Assembly: GCF_015832195.1 (NCBI RefSeq)
Contig: NC_052018.1
Coordinates: 51,211,666 to 51,275,665 of the forward strand
Length of the DNA: 64,000 bases
Source: Motacilla alba alba
Lineage: Eukaryota; Chordata; Aves; Passeriformes; Motacillidae
Direction: 5' to 3'
Program-made: the position numbers and the translations under genes
Shown: positions 63,901-64,000 of the stretch, piece after piece
Position numbering within the stretch: position 1 is the first letter of the stretch
How the letters are laid out: each line of letters begins with the position of its first letter
Notes under the pieces: generated by a model
Told to the model about the DNA's origin: nothing
Database searches by the model: none
What the model saw: the letters and a program-made list of their open reading frames with translations, nothing else

Positions 63901-64000
63901 ATTAACTGTAAAATAGAAATAGGATGAACAGCAAGTTCTTTTAGAATGAAATGTATTGTAATATGTTAATGAGAAGGAGCAGGAGGGGTGAAAATAGGAA

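Larger units (their letters stand above)
49208..64000 (+). other. CLVS2: CLVS2 intron 2, partial
   Basis: The intron starts with GTACCATT after Gln188 and runs off the window. I looked for the next clavesin exon, which should begin with the DSFPARFGG-like sequence, and did not see it on either strand, so the intron is at least 14.8 kb. It contains CR1 scraps near 52256-52570, a short ACATAAA repeat near 52926, T runs (53527-53549 region) and otherwise unique AT-rich sequence. Small frames such as those at 53311-53748 (-), 61478-61933 (-) and 62607-62984 (+) show no recognisable domain. Confidence 0.8.

Noticed and set aside
49208..64000. Third CLVS2 coding exon
   Set aside because: I looked for the DSFPARFGG / FVNQPWY-type sequence in all frames and did not see it, so it probably lies past the window.
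1..64000. CRISPR array, operon, phage or tRNA/rRNA genes
   Set aside because: No spaced identical repeats with unique spacers, no operon-like gene packing, and no cloverleaf or rRNA sequence was recognised.

Overview
The window looks like nuclear DNA from a bird, most likely a passerine. Three things suggest this: many truncated CR1-type LINE tails ending in the octamer-like CR1 3' motif, three solo endogenous-retrovirus LTRs of kinds I associate with songbird genomes, and an AT-rich, gene-poor background broken by one sharp CpG island. No bacterial, organellar or viral gene organisation is seen. The species cannot be fixed from the sequence.

The only gene I can support is CLVS2 (clavesin-2), on the + strand. 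Coding exon 1 (39622-40010, residues 1-130, arginine 130 split by the intron) and coding exon 2 (49033-49207, residues 131-188) join in frame across a 9.0 kb intron. The rest of the CRAL-TRIO lipid-binding domain and the C-terminal tail must lie beyond base 64000, because no later exon was found in the last 14.8 kb. The promoter and 5' UTR sit in a CpG island (about 38390-40010) with GC boxes, a palindromic TTACGTAA bZIP site, short upstream ORFs and a possible leader-exon splice donor.

Layout: 1-38390 is the upstream intergenic region. It holds solo LTRs at 534-1893, 30841-31239 and 35998-37072, CR1 fragments at about 6789, 18160, 20816, 32942 and 33595, small tandem repeats, and long unique stretches without recognisable genes. 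38390-40010 is the CpG island with the first coding exon. 40011-49032 is intron 1, with a 430-bp pure pentanucleotide array (CTTCT then CTCCT) and a CR1 scrap. 49033-49207 is coding exon 2. 49208-64000 is the start of intron 2, which holds only CR1 scraps and low-complexity tracts.

In human, CLVS2 lies between SMPDL3A/FABP7/PKIB and TRDN; if that order holds here, the upstream 38 kb is the SMPDL3A-CLVS2 spacer. This is inference, since neither neighbour is in the window. Apart from CLVS2, all open frames of 60-350 codons look like chance frames in repeats, LTRs or unique noncoding DNA. I found no convincing new gene system. The best second-look items are the upstream ORFs and bZIP palindrome at the CLVS2 promoter, the LTR just upstream of it, the two-block pentanucleotide array, several perfect palindromes, and a TATA box followed by a tiny signal-peptide-like frame near 2.4 kb.
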